Assembly (NCBI GenBank): GCA_022840405.1
Contig: JALHJR010000003.1
Coordinates: 1 to 64,000, forward strand
Source: Tepidanaerobacter acetatoxydans_A
GTDB taxonomy: Bacteria > Bacillota > Thermosediminibacteria > Thermosediminibacterales > Tepidanaerobacteraceae
Direction: 5' to 3'
Length of the DNA stretch: 64,000 nt
Positions 8,110-17,555 of the stretch are shown piece by piece. The number at the start of each line of letters is the position of its first letter. Positions within the stretch are counted from its first letter, which is position 1. The translations under genes and the position numbers were made by a program. Below the pieces are notes generated by a model that saw only the letters and a list, made by a program, of their open reading frames with translations, did not search any database and had not been told where the DNA came from.

Positions 8110-9315
8110 TTGAGGTTAAAACGAATAAGGAAACTATTTGTTGTGTCTGTAATTCTTTTGTTAACAATGTCACTTGTGTTGTCGGGCTGTGGCAGTAAAC
8201 CTGCTGAAACGGAAAAGAAAGCTGAGGATGCTGAACAAAAAGCCGCAGACGAAGATGTTATCAGAATCGGTGTTTATGAACCAATGACAGGGGCTAGTGC
8301 TGCCGGTGGCCAGATGACGGTAGAAGGCATTGAATTGGCAAGGGAAATGTATCCGGAAGTACTCGGTAAAGAAATCAAGCTGTTTATTGTAGATAACAAG
8401 ACAGATAAAACTGAATCTGCCAATGCCGTTGCGCGCTTGATCGAAAAAGATAAAGTCTGTGTAATAATTGGTTCCTACGGCAGTTCAAATTCAATGGCTG
8501 GAGGACAAGTTGCTAAAGAGAAAAAAGTCCCGGCAATTGGATGTTCACCAACAAATCCTCTCGTTACCCTTGACAATGACTATTATTTTAGGGTGTGTTT
8601 TATAGATCCATTTCAGGGTAAAGTAATGGCAAAATACGCATTTAATACACTGAAAGCTAAAAAAGCTGCCATAATAATGGACATGGCCAATGATTATTCG
8701 GTAGGTCTTTCTAATTTCTTCAGAGAGGCTTTTATAGAGCTAACCGGAGATAAAGACGCCATTGTTGCTGAAACGAAATATAAGACAAATGACCAGGATT
8801 TCTCGGCACAGCTGACTGCAATAAAAGATTTAAAACCTGATGTAATTTTTGCTCCTGGCAATTATGGTGAATCCGCTTTGCTTATAAAACAGGCAAGAGA
8901 CTTGGGAATTACTGCACCATTCCTTGGCGGAGATACCTATGAAGCACCGGAATTTATAGATATAGGCGGCAAAGAAGTTGAGGGAGTATCGTTTAGCACC
9001 CACTATACAGCCGAAGCTCCAGTTACCGAGGTTTCAAAAGAATTTTTAGATGCCTTTGAGAAAAAATATGGTCAACCTCCCAGTGCTTTTGCAGCTTTAG
9101 GTTTTGATGCCTATCTCGTAGCCAGAGAAGCAATTGAAAAGGCCGGTTCTGCAGATCCGCAGGCTATAAGGGATGAAATTGCTAAAATTCAAAACTTTGA
9201 AGGTGCAACCGGCATAATTTCCCTTGATGAAAATGGAGATGCCAATAAAAGCGCAGTGATAAAACAGGTAAAAGATGGTAAGTTTGTTTACATTGAAACA
9301 GTTCAGCCCGATTAA
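8110..9315 (+). CDS. livK: Branched-chain amino acid ABC transporter, binding lipoprotein
   Basis: This extracellular type I periplasmic-binding-fold protein (401 residues) delivers leucine, isoleucine, valine or a related amino acid to the LivHMGF complex. A lipoprotein signal ends in LVLSGC with the lipid-modified Cys27, and a charged Lys/Glu linker follows. The mature start reads IRIGVYEPMTGASAAGG, typical of Leu/Ile/Val-binding proteins. TTG 8110 is chosen because AAAGGGGG lies 5-10 nt upstream. It is the first gene of the liv operon and is separated from livH by a strong hairpin. Confidence 0.9.
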   Translation: MRLKRIRKLFVVSVILLLTMSLVLSGCGSKPAETEKKAEDAEQKAADEDVIRIGVYEPMTGASAAGGQMTVEGIELAREMYPEVLGKEIKLFIVDNKTDKTESANAVARLIEKDKVCVIIGSYGSSNSMAGGQVAKEKKVPAIGCSPTNPLVTLDNDYYFRVCFIDPFQGKVMAKYAFNTLKAKKAAIIMDMANDYSVGLSNFFREAFIELTGDKDAIVAETKYKTNDQDFSAQLTAIKDLKPDVIFAPGNYGESALLIKQARDLGITAPFLGGDTYEAPEFIDIGGKEVEGVSFSTHYTAEAPVTEVSKEFLDAFEKKYGQPPSAFAALGFDAYLVAREAIEKAGSADPQAIRDEIAKIQNFEGATGIISLDENGDANKSAVIKQVKDGKFVYIETVQPD

Positions 9316-9373
9316 ATGTAAGATTTTTCAAAATCAAACTCGGCAAACCTTTATACAATAAAATAAAATAGCT

Positions 9374-9395
9374 CTGCCCGGGATATCCCGGGCAG
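9374..9395 (+). promoter_or_regulatory. Perfect hairpin between livK and livH
   Basis: CTGCCCGGG and CCCGGGCAG flank a short AT centre and form a perfect 22-nt palindrome. No T-run follows, so it is not a full terminator. Such hairpins behind binding-protein genes commonly protect the upstream mRNA and lower expression of the membrane genes; that role is inferred. Confidence 0.6.
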
Positions 9396-9420
9396 ATTCA
9401 TGAAACTGGAGGTTTTTCAT

Positions 9421-10314
9421 ATGACAGTGGGACTTTTTTTCCAGCATCTTGTCAATGGTATTTCTCTTGGGAGCCTCTACGCCCTTATCGCCATAGGATA
9501 TACTATGGTATATGGAATTGTAAGACTTATAAACTTCGCTCATGGTGATATAATCATGCTGGCGGCATATTTTGTATTTTTTGGCGTAGGGATGTTTTCA
9601 CTTCCGTGGTGGCTGGCAGTCATAGTTTCTATTGCACTTACAGTATTGGTCGGCATAGTCATAGAAAAGGCCGCGTATAAGCCGTTAAGAGAGGCACCGA
9701 GAATCTCTGTATTAATTTCAGCTATTGGGGTTTCGTTTTTTTTAGAAAACATGGGTTTGGTAGTGTTTGGAGGACGCGCAAAAGCATTTTATGTGCCACC
9801 TATTTTTAAAGGTGTTATCAACATATCAGGTGTTTCAATCACAAATCTTGGCATAATTATACCGATAATTTCTGCAATCTTATTGTTCGGTATGGTGTAT
9901 ATTGTCAACCATACCGTAACTGGAATGGCAATGAGAGCATGTTCCAAAGACATGGATACTGCCAAGCTCATGGGCATAGATGTGGATGCAATAATATCAT
10001 TCACGTTTGGAATCGGTTCTGCCTTGGCAGCGGTAGGCGGCATCATGTGGGCACTAAAATATCCTCAGATTCATCCACTCATAGGTATTATGCCCGGACT
10101 TAAGTGCTTTATTGCTGCAGTTGTAGGCGGTATCGGAAATATTCCAGGAGCTATGCTTGGGGGATTCCTTTTGGGTCTTGGAGAAATCTTGCTTGTAGCT
10201 TTTTTGCCTGGTCTTTCGGGATATAGAGATGCATTTGCATTCATTATTTTGATAGTAATTCTGCTGTTTAAGCCCACCGGTATCTTGGGTGAGAAAGTGG
10301 CAGAGAAGGTGTAG
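9421..10314 (+). CDS. livH: Branched-chain amino acid ABC transporter permease
   Basis: This polytopic inner-membrane permease has 297 residues and about eight hydrophobic helices. It contains the family segments GSLYALIAIGYTMVYG and NFAHGD, and the late VVGGIGNIPGAMLGG loop that contacts the ATPases. ATG 9421 is chosen because CTGGAGG (9407-9413) lies 7 nt upstream; the ATG at 9400 precedes that ribosome site. It is followed directly by livM. Confidence 0.92.
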   Translation: MTVGLFFQHLVNGISLGSLYALIAIGYTMVYGIVRLINFAHGDIIMLAAYFVFFGVGMFSLPWWLAVIVSIALTVLVGIVIEKAAYKPLREAPRISVLISAIGVSFFLENMGLVVFGGRAKAFYVPPIFKGVINISGVSITNLGIIIPIISAILLFGMVYIVNHTVTGMAMRACSKDMDTAKLMGIDVDAIISFTFGIGSALAAVGGIMWALKYPQIHPLIGIMPGLKCFIAAVVGGIGNIPGAMLGGFLLGLGEILLVAFLPGLSGYRDAFAFIILIVILLFKPTGILGEKVAEKV

Positions 10315-11379
10315 GTGAAAAATATGGCTAAAAAATATCGAAATGCTATTTTAACCACTGTTCTGATAGCAGCTTTTTTTATTTTTTTATCTTGGACTAA
10401 AACTCATTTAGATGCCTATGTAATGAGAATATTTAATCTTTGTGCGATAAATACCATTCTTGCGCTGAGTTTAAATTTAACCAATGGATTTACAGGTCTT
10501 TTCTCTTTAGGTACAGCCGGATTTATGGCTATTGGGGCATATACCAGCGCTCTTTTGACAATGCCTCCGGGTATAAAAACCATGAATTTTTTCATGCAGC
10601 CAATAAACCCAATGCTGTTAAATATCAATGTCCACTTTTTCTTTGCACTGCTCATAGCCGGTATTTTGTCGGCCTTACTTGGATTTCTGATTGGTGCACC
10701 GGTATTAAAGCTGAAGGGTGATTATCTGGCTATTGCGACATTGGGTTTTGGAGAAATAATCTCAGTTGTATTTACAAATACTCAGACGATTACTAATGGT
10801 GCCCTGGGTCTAAAAGGGATACCTCAATATACCGACCAATATTGGAGTTGGGGTGTAGCTATTGTAATTATTTTAGGATTAAAATCATTAGTAAACTCCA
10901 GCTATGGCAGAGCCTTCAAAGCCATACGAGAAGATGAAATAGCTGCACAGGCTATGGGTATTAATCTTTTTAATCATAAGACACTATCATTTACTATAAG
11001 TGCATTTATAGCAGGCATTGGCGGCGCTCTCCTTGCAAATTTGAATTCAACAATAGATCCTACCATGTTTAGATTTTTCTTCACATATCAGATTTTATTG
11101 ATGGTTGTGCTTGGCGGTATGGGGAGTATTACGGGATCAGTTATTTCGGCATGCATAATAACGGTTCTGATGGAATTGCTTCGAGTAGTAGAATCGCCCA
11201 TGGATTTAGGATTTATAAGCTTACCTGGAATTTCTGGAATGAGAATGGTGGTTTTTGCTATTCTTTTGATTCTGGTAGTATTGTTTCTGAGGCATGGAAT
11301 CATGGGAGAGAATGAAATATCATGGGATATGCTGCTGGGAAAGGAGAGCGGTCATCGTGGCAATTTTGGAAGTCAATAA
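10315..11379 (+). CDS. livM: Branched-chain amino acid ABC transporter permease
   Basis: This is the second membrane subunit, 354 residues with about nine to ten helices. Family segments are LALSLNLTNGFTGLFSLG near residue 45, the LKGDYLAIATLGFGEI stretch, and VLGGMGSITGSV near the C-terminus. It starts at the base after the livH stop; GTG 10315 and ATG 10324 are both possible, with AGAAGGTG and AGGTG as their respective ribosome sites. The end overlaps livG by 23 nt. Confidence 0.92.
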   Translation: MKNMAKKYRNAILTTVLIAAFFIFLSWTKTHLDAYVMRIFNLCAINTILALSLNLTNGFTGLFSLGTAGFMAIGAYTSALLTMPPGIKTMNFFMQPINPMLLNINVHFFFALLIAGILSALLGFLIGAPVLKLKGDYLAIATLGFGEIISVVFTNTQTITNGALGLKGIPQYTDQYWSWGVAIVIILGLKSLVNSSYGRAFKAIREDEIAAQAMGINLFNHKTLSFTISAFIAGIGGALLANLNSTIDPTMFRFFFTYQILLMVVLGGMGSITGSVISACIITVLMELLRVVESPMDLGFISLPGISGMRMVVFAILLILVVLFLRHGIMGENEISWDMLLGKESGHRGNFGSQ

Positions 11380-12127
11380 AATAACCATTAAATTCGGAGG
11401 TTTAACCGCAGTTTCTGATTTTTCATTAAATCTAAAAGAGGGTGAAATAGTAGGCCTAATTGGTCCAAACGGTGCAGGCAAGACTACCGCCTTCAACGCC
11501 ATAACCGGAATATATGTTCCTACATCCGGAAGTATAATGTTTCAAGGCAACGATATCACTAGACTTTTACCGGATAAAATAACAAGACTTGGAGTGGCAA
11601 GGACGTTTCAAAATATACGACTTTTTGAAAATATGTCTGTTTTTGAAAATGTTCTGGTAGGTCATCATCTTAGAATAGAATCGAGTTTTATTGATGCAAC
11701 CTTGCGAACACCTAAATATAATAGAGAAGAAAAAATGATGAGAGATCAGACATTCGAACTACTTGAAAAAGTAAATCTCACGGCATACCTTAATGAAAAG
11801 GCAAGTTCGTTGCCATATGGTCAACAAAGACATTTGGAAATAGCACGGGCTCTTGCAACACGCCCCAAACTTCTTTTGCTGGATGAACCAGCTGCCGGAA
11901 TGAATCCCAAGGAATCGGAAGAGTTAATGGAGTTTTTGAAACAAATCCGGGATAAATTTAACTTGACAATTTTGCTTATTGAACATCATATGCAAGTAGT
12001 TATGGGGATTTGTGAAAGAATTCTAGTACTTGATCATGGCATAACCATAGCTGAAGGCACGCCTGATGAAGTTCAAAACAATCAAAGAGTTATAGAAGCA
12101 TATCTGGGGGTGGAGTTGGATGCTTGA
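11357..12127 (+). CDS. livG: Branched-chain amino acid ABC transporter ATP-binding protein
   Basis: This ATPase subunit has Walker A GPNGAGKTT, the Q-loop at ARTFQNIRLF, a LivG-type signature (LPYGQQRHLEIARAL, with YGQQ in place of SGGQ as is usual in LivG), Walker B LLLLDEPAAGMN, and the switch histidine in IEHHM. GTG 11357 gives the normal N-terminus (VAILEVNKITIKFGG) with AAGGAG 10 nt upstream; a start further upstream would only add residues overlapping livM. It overlaps livF by 8 nt. Confidence 0.93.
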   Translation: MAILEVNKITIKFGGLTAVSDFSLNLKEGEIVGLIGPNGAGKTTAFNAITGIYVPTSGSIMFQGNDITRLLPDKITRLGVARTFQNIRLFENMSVFENVLVGHHLRIESSFIDATLRTPKYNREEKMMRDQTFELLEKVNLTAYLNEKASSLPYGQQRHLEIARALATRPKLLLLDEPAAGMNPKESEELMEFLKQIRDKFNLTILLIEHHMQVVMGICERILVLDHGITIAEGTPDEVQNNQRVIEAYLGVELDA

Positions 12128-12824
12128 AGTAAAAAATCTGAATGTAAGATACGGTGGTATTCATGCGGTAAGAGGCATCGATTTTAATGTTCCTGAAGGA
12201 AGTATCGTAACACTTATAGGTGCAAATGGTGCCGGTAAGAGCTCCTCTCTTAGAGCAATATGCAATCTGGTTAAGAAAACCGGCCATGTAGCATTTATGG
12301 GTCAAGACATTTCCAAAGTAACTACAAAAGATATTGTAAAGATGGGAATAACCATGGTTCCCGAAGGCAGAAGGGTATTTAGTGATTTGACAATATATGA
12401 AAATCTGATTTTGGGTGCTTATACAAGAAAAGATAAAGAAAACGTAAAAAAAGACATGGAGTGGGTCTATTCAATTTTCCCTCGGCTTAAAGAAAGGGAA
12501 ACTCAGATGGCAGGTACACTTTCAGGCGGTGAGCAGCAGATGCTGGCATTGGGCAGGGCTTTAATGTCAAGGCCAAAGCTTTTAATGTTGGATGAACCGT
12601 CATTGGGGCTTGCACCAATGCTTGTAAGGGATGTTTTTTCAGTAGTAAAAAAGATTCATGACGATGGGGTAACCATTCTTTTAATCGAACAAAATGCCCG
12701 TATGGCTTTAAAAATAGCAGATTATGCTTATGTCCTTGAAACTGGGACAATAACACTTACCGGAACCGGAGAAGAACTTCTTCAAAATGACAAGGTATTG
12801 AAGGCTTACTTGGGTGGAATTTAA
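12120..12824 (+). CDS. livF: Branched-chain amino acid ABC transporter ATP-binding protein
   Basis: This is the second ATPase subunit, 234 residues. It carries Walker A GANGAGKSS, signature LSGGEQQMLALGRAL, Walker B LLMLDEPSLGLAP, and the switch His is replaced by Gln in LLIEQNA, as is normal in LivF. ATG 12120 lies inside the end of livG with GGGGGTGG upstream, showing coupling. It is the last gene of livKHMGF. Confidence 0.93.
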   Translation: MLEVKNLNVRYGGIHAVRGIDFNVPEGSIVTLIGANGAGKSSSLRAICNLVKKTGHVAFMGQDISKVTTKDIVKMGITMVPEGRRVFSDLTIYENLILGAYTRKDKENVKKDMEWVYSIFPRLKERETQMAGTLSGGEQQMLALGRALMSRPKLLMLDEPSLGLAPMLVRDVFSVVKKIHDDGVTILLIEQNARMALKIADYAYVLETGTITLTGTGEELLQNDKVLKAYLGGI

Positions 12825-12904
12825 TTGCCAAAAAATTCAAGACTTACCTGAATCGAGAGATTATGAAGAATTCTAAATAATTTTCTTGTAAACTATGACA
12901 ATAT

Positions 12905-12923
12905 AAATTCCTTGAAGGAATTT
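12905..12923 (+). promoter_or_regulatory. Palindrome before the sigma factor gene
   Basis: AAATTCCTT and AAGGAATTT form perfect 9-bp arms around a central G, about 55 nt before the ECF sigma gene. It could be an operator or part of an autoregulated promoter. No consensus was recognised. Confidence 0.35.
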
Positions 12924-12979
12924 TAAATACTGGAGTCGAATATCTAGAAGAATAAAGTGAGGGGAGGGCATATTACAAA

Positions 12980-13549
12980 TTGAGTGCAGAAAAAGACCTC
13001 GTACGCCGGGCTAAGAGAGGCGATATTTCAGCATTTGAAGACCTAATTTCCGGGTATGAGAAGAAGGTATACAATACTGCTTATCGATTTTTTAATAACG
13101 CAGAAGATGCTATGGATGTAAGTCAGGAGATTTTCATAAAAGTATTTACCTCCCTTCGTAGATTCAGGGAAGATTCAAGTTTCTCAACATGGCTATATCG
13201 TATTGCGGTAAATACGTGCATAGATTTTTTAAGGAAAAAGAGAGAGGATGTTTTTCCTATAAAAGAGGAAATAGCCATGGATGATAAAACAAAGTTAGGA
13301 TTTCAAACTGAATTGCCGGAAGAATTTGTGGAAAAGCAAGAAACTAAGCAAGCCATTATGAAAGCAATAAGCACCTTACCGGAAGAACAGCGAATATGTA
13401 TTATATTAAGGGATATCCAAGGCTACAGCTATACTGAAATCAGCGATATACTATCATGCTCCCTCGGTACAGTAAAATCAAGATTATTCAGGGGCCGCCG
13501 GGCTTTAAAAGAAAACCTTAAAGATCCGGAACTTTTTTTTAGCAAATGA
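12980..13549 (+). CDS. ECF-type RNA polymerase sigma factor
   Basis: This is a two-domain sigma-70 family factor of 189 residues, SigW-like. Region 2 spans about residues 25-90 (DAMDVSQEIFIKVF, then STWLYRIAVNTCIDFLRK) and region 4 about 130-185 (LPEEQRICIILRDIQGYSYTEISDIL, then GTVKSRLFRGRRALKE). It starts at TTG 12980, with a purine-rich GAGGGGAGGG upstream. The 4-nt ATGA contact and the following zinc-finger membrane protein identify a sigma/anti-sigma pair responding to an envelope or similar stress. The trigger is unknown. Confidence 0.92.
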   Translation: MSAEKDLVRRAKRGDISAFEDLISGYEKKVYNTAYRFFNNAEDAMDVSQEIFIKVFTSLRRFREDSSFSTWLYRIAVNTCIDFLRKKREDVFPIKEEIAMDDKTKLGFQTELPEEFVEKQETKQAIMKAISTLPEEQRICIILRDIQGYSYTEISDILSCSLGTVKSRLFRGRRALKENLKDPELFFSK

Positions 13550-13581
13550 CGTCTAAATTTTATAAAAAGGGGGGAAGCAAC

Positions 13582-14850
13582 GTGGCATGCAAAATTTATG
13601 AAGATTTGATTGATAAATATGTAGAAGGCCTGGTAACTGCTGAAGAAAAGAATATTTTAGAAGAACATATAAAAGTCTGCTCTGATTGCCGGCAAGAAGT
13701 AAAAGAACTTCAACAGATAATAAAAACAGCTGGTTCTTTGGAACAAATTGAGTTGCCGCCAAATTTTGCACCCAGCCTAATGGAAAAAATTAACAGCATT
13801 GCTTCCGAGCAAAGACCGGTTGATAAATCATCGCGTTTTATACGATTTTTAAGAAGTATTCCCGCATTTATATCAAATTCATATTATTATAATAAGAAGG
13901 CATTTACTGCGGTGATGAGCGTATTTATCATCGGTGTATTTGTGGTTACTTTATCCAAAATGGGAATTCTTAGTATGGATTATACTAAAAACAGTAGTAT
14001 AAATGATGAAGCACCGCAGATTTCAGCACCTGCTGCCGAATCTTATGAGATGAGGAGCAGTGAGGCTCAGGTTGAAAATGAAAGTTTTGATGGAGCCCAA
14101 GATGTGAACACATCAGGGCGGAGTTTGAAGACATTTGCCGCTGAGGAAAGAGAACAAAAAATCATTAAAAATGCCGACATATCTATATATGTAGAGAATT
14201 TTGATGAAAAAGTCGATAAAATTATAAATTTTGTCGATGAATTAGGAGGCTATATAGAAAGCAGCCAAATAGACGGTTCAGTATCTGCCGACTCATCCCG
14301 GAGAGCTTATATTACTATAAGAATACCTCAAGGGGAACTAACAAAAGCTTTAGATATGTTTAAAGCTATGGGAAAAGTCAGCAGCCAGCACATAGGCGGA
14401 GAGAACATTACTGAGGCATATTACGATACGGCCGCAAGAGTCCGTAATCTTGAGCAGCAAGAACAAAGGCTTCTTGAAATATTGCAAATGGCAAAAAGTG
14501 TCGACGAAGTATTGAAAATAGAAAATGAACTCAATCGTGTAAGAACAGATGTTGATACACTGACGGGTCAACTTGTTGCGTGGGATAAGATGGTGGAAAT
14601 GTCTCTTGTAAATTTAAATTTAATTGAACAGGAACCTTCGAAAGAAAAACTTGGCACATTAAATTTACAGGAATTGTTTCGAAGAGCGAAGCAAGGTTTT
14701 ATCATAGCGATAAACTTTTTATTAAATATATTGGCATCTTTAGCGGAAGTCGTTGGGGCCTTGCTGCCCATAGCAATTGCAGCAGGTGTTTTATTTAAAT
14801 GCATTTACTCGATTATTAAAAGATTTACTAGTCGAAAAAAGAAAGGCTAG
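13582..14850 (+). CDS. Anti-sigma factor with zinc-finger and DUF4349 domains
   Basis: The N-terminus (residues 1-50) is a putative zinc-finger of the zf-HC2 class, with Cys3 and the HIKVCSDC segment (HxxxCxxC) that hold the sigma factor. A membrane helix follows at about 105-130, then an extracytoplasmic DUF4349 domain from about 190 (REQKIIKNADISIYV, YYDTAARVRNLEQQEQRL) with a coiled-coil stretch, and a second hydrophobic helix near 385-405. GTG 13582 is chosen because AAGGGGGGAAG lies just upstream; a possible ATG at 13546 would precede that site. DUF4349 is presumably the sensor outside the cell; the signal is unknown. Confidence 0.85.
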   Translation: MACKIYEDLIDKYVEGLVTAEEKNILEEHIKVCSDCRQEVKELQQIIKTAGSLEQIELPPNFAPSLMEKINSIASEQRPVDKSSRFIRFLRSIPAFISNSYYYNKKAFTAVMSVFIIGVFVVTLSKMGILSMDYTKNSSINDEAPQISAPAAESYEMRSSEAQVENESFDGAQDVNTSGRSLKTFAAEEREQKIIKNADISIYVENFDEKVDKIINFVDELGGYIESSQIDGSVSADSSRRAYITIRIPQGELTKALDMFKAMGKVSSQHIGGENITEAYYDTAARVRNLEQQEQRLLEILQMAKSVDEVLKIENELNRVRTDVDTLTGQLVAWDKMVEMSLVNLNLIEQEPSKEKLGTLNLQELFRRAKQGFIIAINFLLNILASLAEVVGALLPIAIAAGVLFKCIYSIIKRFTSRKKKG

Positions 14851-14856
14851 CATTAG

Positions 14857-14882
14857 ATCCCTAAAGATATAGGGATTTTTTT
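14857..14882 (+). terminator. Terminator after the sigma/anti-sigma operon
   Basis: ATCCCTA (14857-14863) pairs with TAGGGAT (14870-14876) and seven T follow. Confidence 0.85.
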
Positions 14883-14946
14883 GTTTCCTTGCAGGTTTTT
14901 AATAATTTTTGGTGAAATAATAGTAGTAAAATAGGAGTTGAGTAGT

Positions 14947-17541
14947 ATGAAGAAAATGCTATTGATTGACGGAAACAGTTTACTTCACAGAGCTTTTCAT
15001 GCACTACCGCCCCTGAGAACGTCCAAGGGTGTGCATACTAATGCGGTATATGGTTTTCTTAATATGTTATTTAGAATTTTACAAGAAGAAAATCCGGATT
15101 ATGTAACGGTAGCTTTTGATAAAAAAGGTCCAACATTCAGACATGACGAATATGCGGCTTATAAAGCTACAAGGCCTAAGACTCCTGATGAGTTAATAGG
15201 ACAGTTTGACATTTTGAAAGAAATACTAAAAGCACTTAACATTAATTTTATTGAAGCAGATGGTTTCGAGGCAGATGATATATTGGGGACAATTTCAAAA
15301 AAAGGAGAGCAGGAAGGGATTTTTTCCATAATTGTAACTGGCGATAAGGATGCTTTGCAGTTAGTTTCTTCAAATACTAATGTTCTACTTACAAAAAAAG
15401 GCATTTCCGAAATGGAAACCTATGACACGGAAAAGGTAAAATCAAGGTATGGCATACATCCGGAAGCTGTAGCCGATATGAAGGGTTTGATGGGAGATAA
15501 ATCCGACAATATACCTGGAGTGCCGGGAGTAGGTGAAAAAACTGCTGCAAAGTTGATTCAGGAATTTAAAACATTAGATAATGTTTTAAAGAATACTGAT
15601 AAGCTAAAAGGTAAGGTCAGAGAAAATTTAGAAAAATATGCCGAGCAAGCTGAAGCGAGTAAATACCTAGCTACAATTGTTAGAGATGTCCCTTTGGAAT
15701 TCAACCCTGACGATATTGTTTACTGTGAACCGAATTATGATAAATTGATAAACTTATTTAGGGATCTGGAGTTTTACAGCTTAATTGACAGGGTCAAAAT
15801 ACCTGCAAATTCTATAGATACGAAAGAGTTTGATACTGAGACGACGCAAAATATTGAAGACAATAATGCGCTGCAGAAATTAGTGAAAAAAATTAACTCC
15901 TCAAAAAATATTGCGGTTCTTGTCGATGCTGAAAAAAAAGACTTGGTATCATATGCAACAGATGGTATATATATTTCAGTTGAAAATAAGTGTTATTTCA
16001 TTAGTCATAAATTATTGAAAAAAAATAGCAGTATTTCATTTTTAAAGCAAATTTTAGAAGATACTGCTATATATAAAATCACTCATGACGGTAAATTTAC
16101 AAGAAATGTTTTGAGACAGTTAGGCATAGATTTCAGGTGCCAGTTTGATACTATGTTAGCTGCTTACCTTTTGGAATCATCGAAACCTCGTTATGATATA
16201 CCGATACTTGTTATGGAATATTTAGGAAAGACACTTGCAGATACTTCCGGTTTTGATAAAAAAACCCCATATCTTTTTGAACTCAAGAAAATCATGGATG
16301 AGAAAATAAAGGATTGTTTAATGGATAAACTCTTTTATGAGGTTGAAATACCATTTAGCGTTGTTTTAGCAGATATGGAACATGCAGGAATAAAGGTGGA
16401 TTTTGCCAAGTTGCAAGAGCTATCTGAAAGATTTGGTAAAAAACTTGCTGCTTTGACCGAAGAGATATATGATTTAGCTGGTACAGAATTTAATATAAAT
16501 TCACCTAAACAGCTTGGTGAAATATTATTTGAAAAACTTTCATTGCCTGTTATCAAAAGAACTAAGACAGGCTACTCTACCGATGCTGAAGTTTTAGAAA
16601 AATTAAGACCGTCCCATCCTATAATAGAAAAGATTTTAGAATACCGTTTTTTAATGAAGATGAAATCTACTTATGCTGATGGGCTTTCTGCTTTGGTGGA
16701 TAAAAAGACAGGCAGGATTTATACAAGCTTTAATCAAACGGTGACATCTACAGGGCGTATCAGCAGCACAGAACCAAATCTTCAAAACATACCTGTAAAA
16801 ACCGAAGAAGGCAAGCATATTCGCGGAGTTTTTACGTCTGACGGGCCCGGTCATGTGCTTTTATCCGGAGATTACTCCCAGATTGAGCTTAGAGTTTTAG
16901 CACATATGTCACAAGACCCCGGTTTGATTGAAGCTTTTGTTAGCGGTGAGGACATCCATAGGCGTACAGCCAGTGAGGTTTTTGGCGTGCCACAGGAAGA
17001 AGTAACTCCATTGCTAAGAGATAAGGCAAAGGCAGTAAACTTTGGAATAATTTATGGAATAAGTGATTATGGTCTGGCTCAAAACTTAGGAATATCGAAC
17101 CAAGAAGCAAAGGAATATATAGATGCGTATTTTGCAAGATATCCGGGAGTGAGAGAATATATAAGGGAAACCATAAGGTCGGCCAAAGCCTTAGGATATG
17201 TTACCACACTGTTTAATCGCCGCCGCTATATTCCTGACATCAATAGTCGAAATTATCACCTGCGGTCCTTTGCAGAACGGACGGCTGTAAATACGCCCAT
17301 TCAAGGCAGTGCTGCCGATGTAATCAAAATAGCCATGGTCAAAGTACATGATAATTTAAGACAGAGCAATTTAAAGGCCAAGATTCTTTTACAGGTGCAT
17401 GATGAACTTATTTTAGATGTACCCGAAGAAGAGCTTACTGCTGTTAAAGAGATACTAAAGCAGCATATGGAAAATGCTATTCCTTTAAGGGTACCACTTG
17501 TAGTGGATTTTAAACAAGGTTTTACTTGGGAAGAACTGTAG
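14947..17541 (+). CDS. polA: DNA polymerase I
   Basis: The enzyme has 864 residues: an N-terminal 5'-3' nuclease (about 1-290, LLIDGNSLLHRAF, EADDILGT, MGDKSDNIPGV), a middle exonuclease-fold domain (about 300-475) and a C-terminal polymerase. Polymerase motifs A (DYSQIELRVLAHMS), B (RDKAKAVNFGIIYG) and C (QVHDELILDVP) are intact. In the middle domain the exo I acids are unclear, the second motif has KFT where active enzymes have KYD, and no YxxxD is seen, so proofreading is probably absent, as in Bacillus polymerases. ATG 14947 is chosen with AGGAG (14933-14937) upstream. It leads a polA-coaE cluster. Confidence 0.96.
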   Translation: MKKMLLIDGNSLLHRAFHALPPLRTSKGVHTNAVYGFLNMLFRILQEENPDYVTVAFDKKGPTFRHDEYAAYKATRPKTPDELIGQFDILKEILKALNINFIEADGFEADDILGTISKKGEQEGIFSIIVTGDKDALQLVSSNTNVLLTKKGISEMETYDTEKVKSRYGIHPEAVADMKGLMGDKSDNIPGVPGVGEKTAAKLIQEFKTLDNVLKNTDKLKGKVRENLEKYAEQAEASKYLATIVRDVPLEFNPDDIVYCEPNYDKLINLFRDLEFYSLIDRVKIPANSIDTKEFDTETTQNIEDNNALQKLVKKINSSKNIAVLVDAEKKDLVSYATDGIYISVENKCYFISHKLLKKNSSISFLKQILEDTAIYKITHDGKFTRNVLRQLGIDFRCQFDTMLAAYLLESSKPRYDIPILVMEYLGKTLADTSGFDKKTPYLFELKKIMDEKIKDCLMDKLFYEVEIPFSVVLADMEHAGIKVDFAKLQELSERFGKKLAALTEEIYDLAGTEFNINSPKQLGEILFEKLSLPVIKRTKTGYSTDAEVLEKLRPSHPIIEKILEYRFLMKMKSTYADGLSALVDKKTGRIYTSFNQTVTSTGRISSTEPNLQNIPVKTEEGKHIRGVFTSDGPGHVLLSGDYSQIELRVLAHMSQDPGLIEAFVSGEDIHRRTASEVFGVPQEEVTPLLRDKAKAVNFGIIYGISDYGLAQNLGISNQEAKEYIDAYFARYPGVREYIRETIRSAKALGYVTTLFNRRRYIPDINSRNYHLRSFAERTAVNTPIQGSAADVIKIAMVKVHDNLRQSNLKAKILLQVHDELILDVPEEELTAVKEILKQHMENAIPLRVPLVVDFKQGFTWEEL

Positions 17542-17555
17542 AAGGAGGGATGGCT

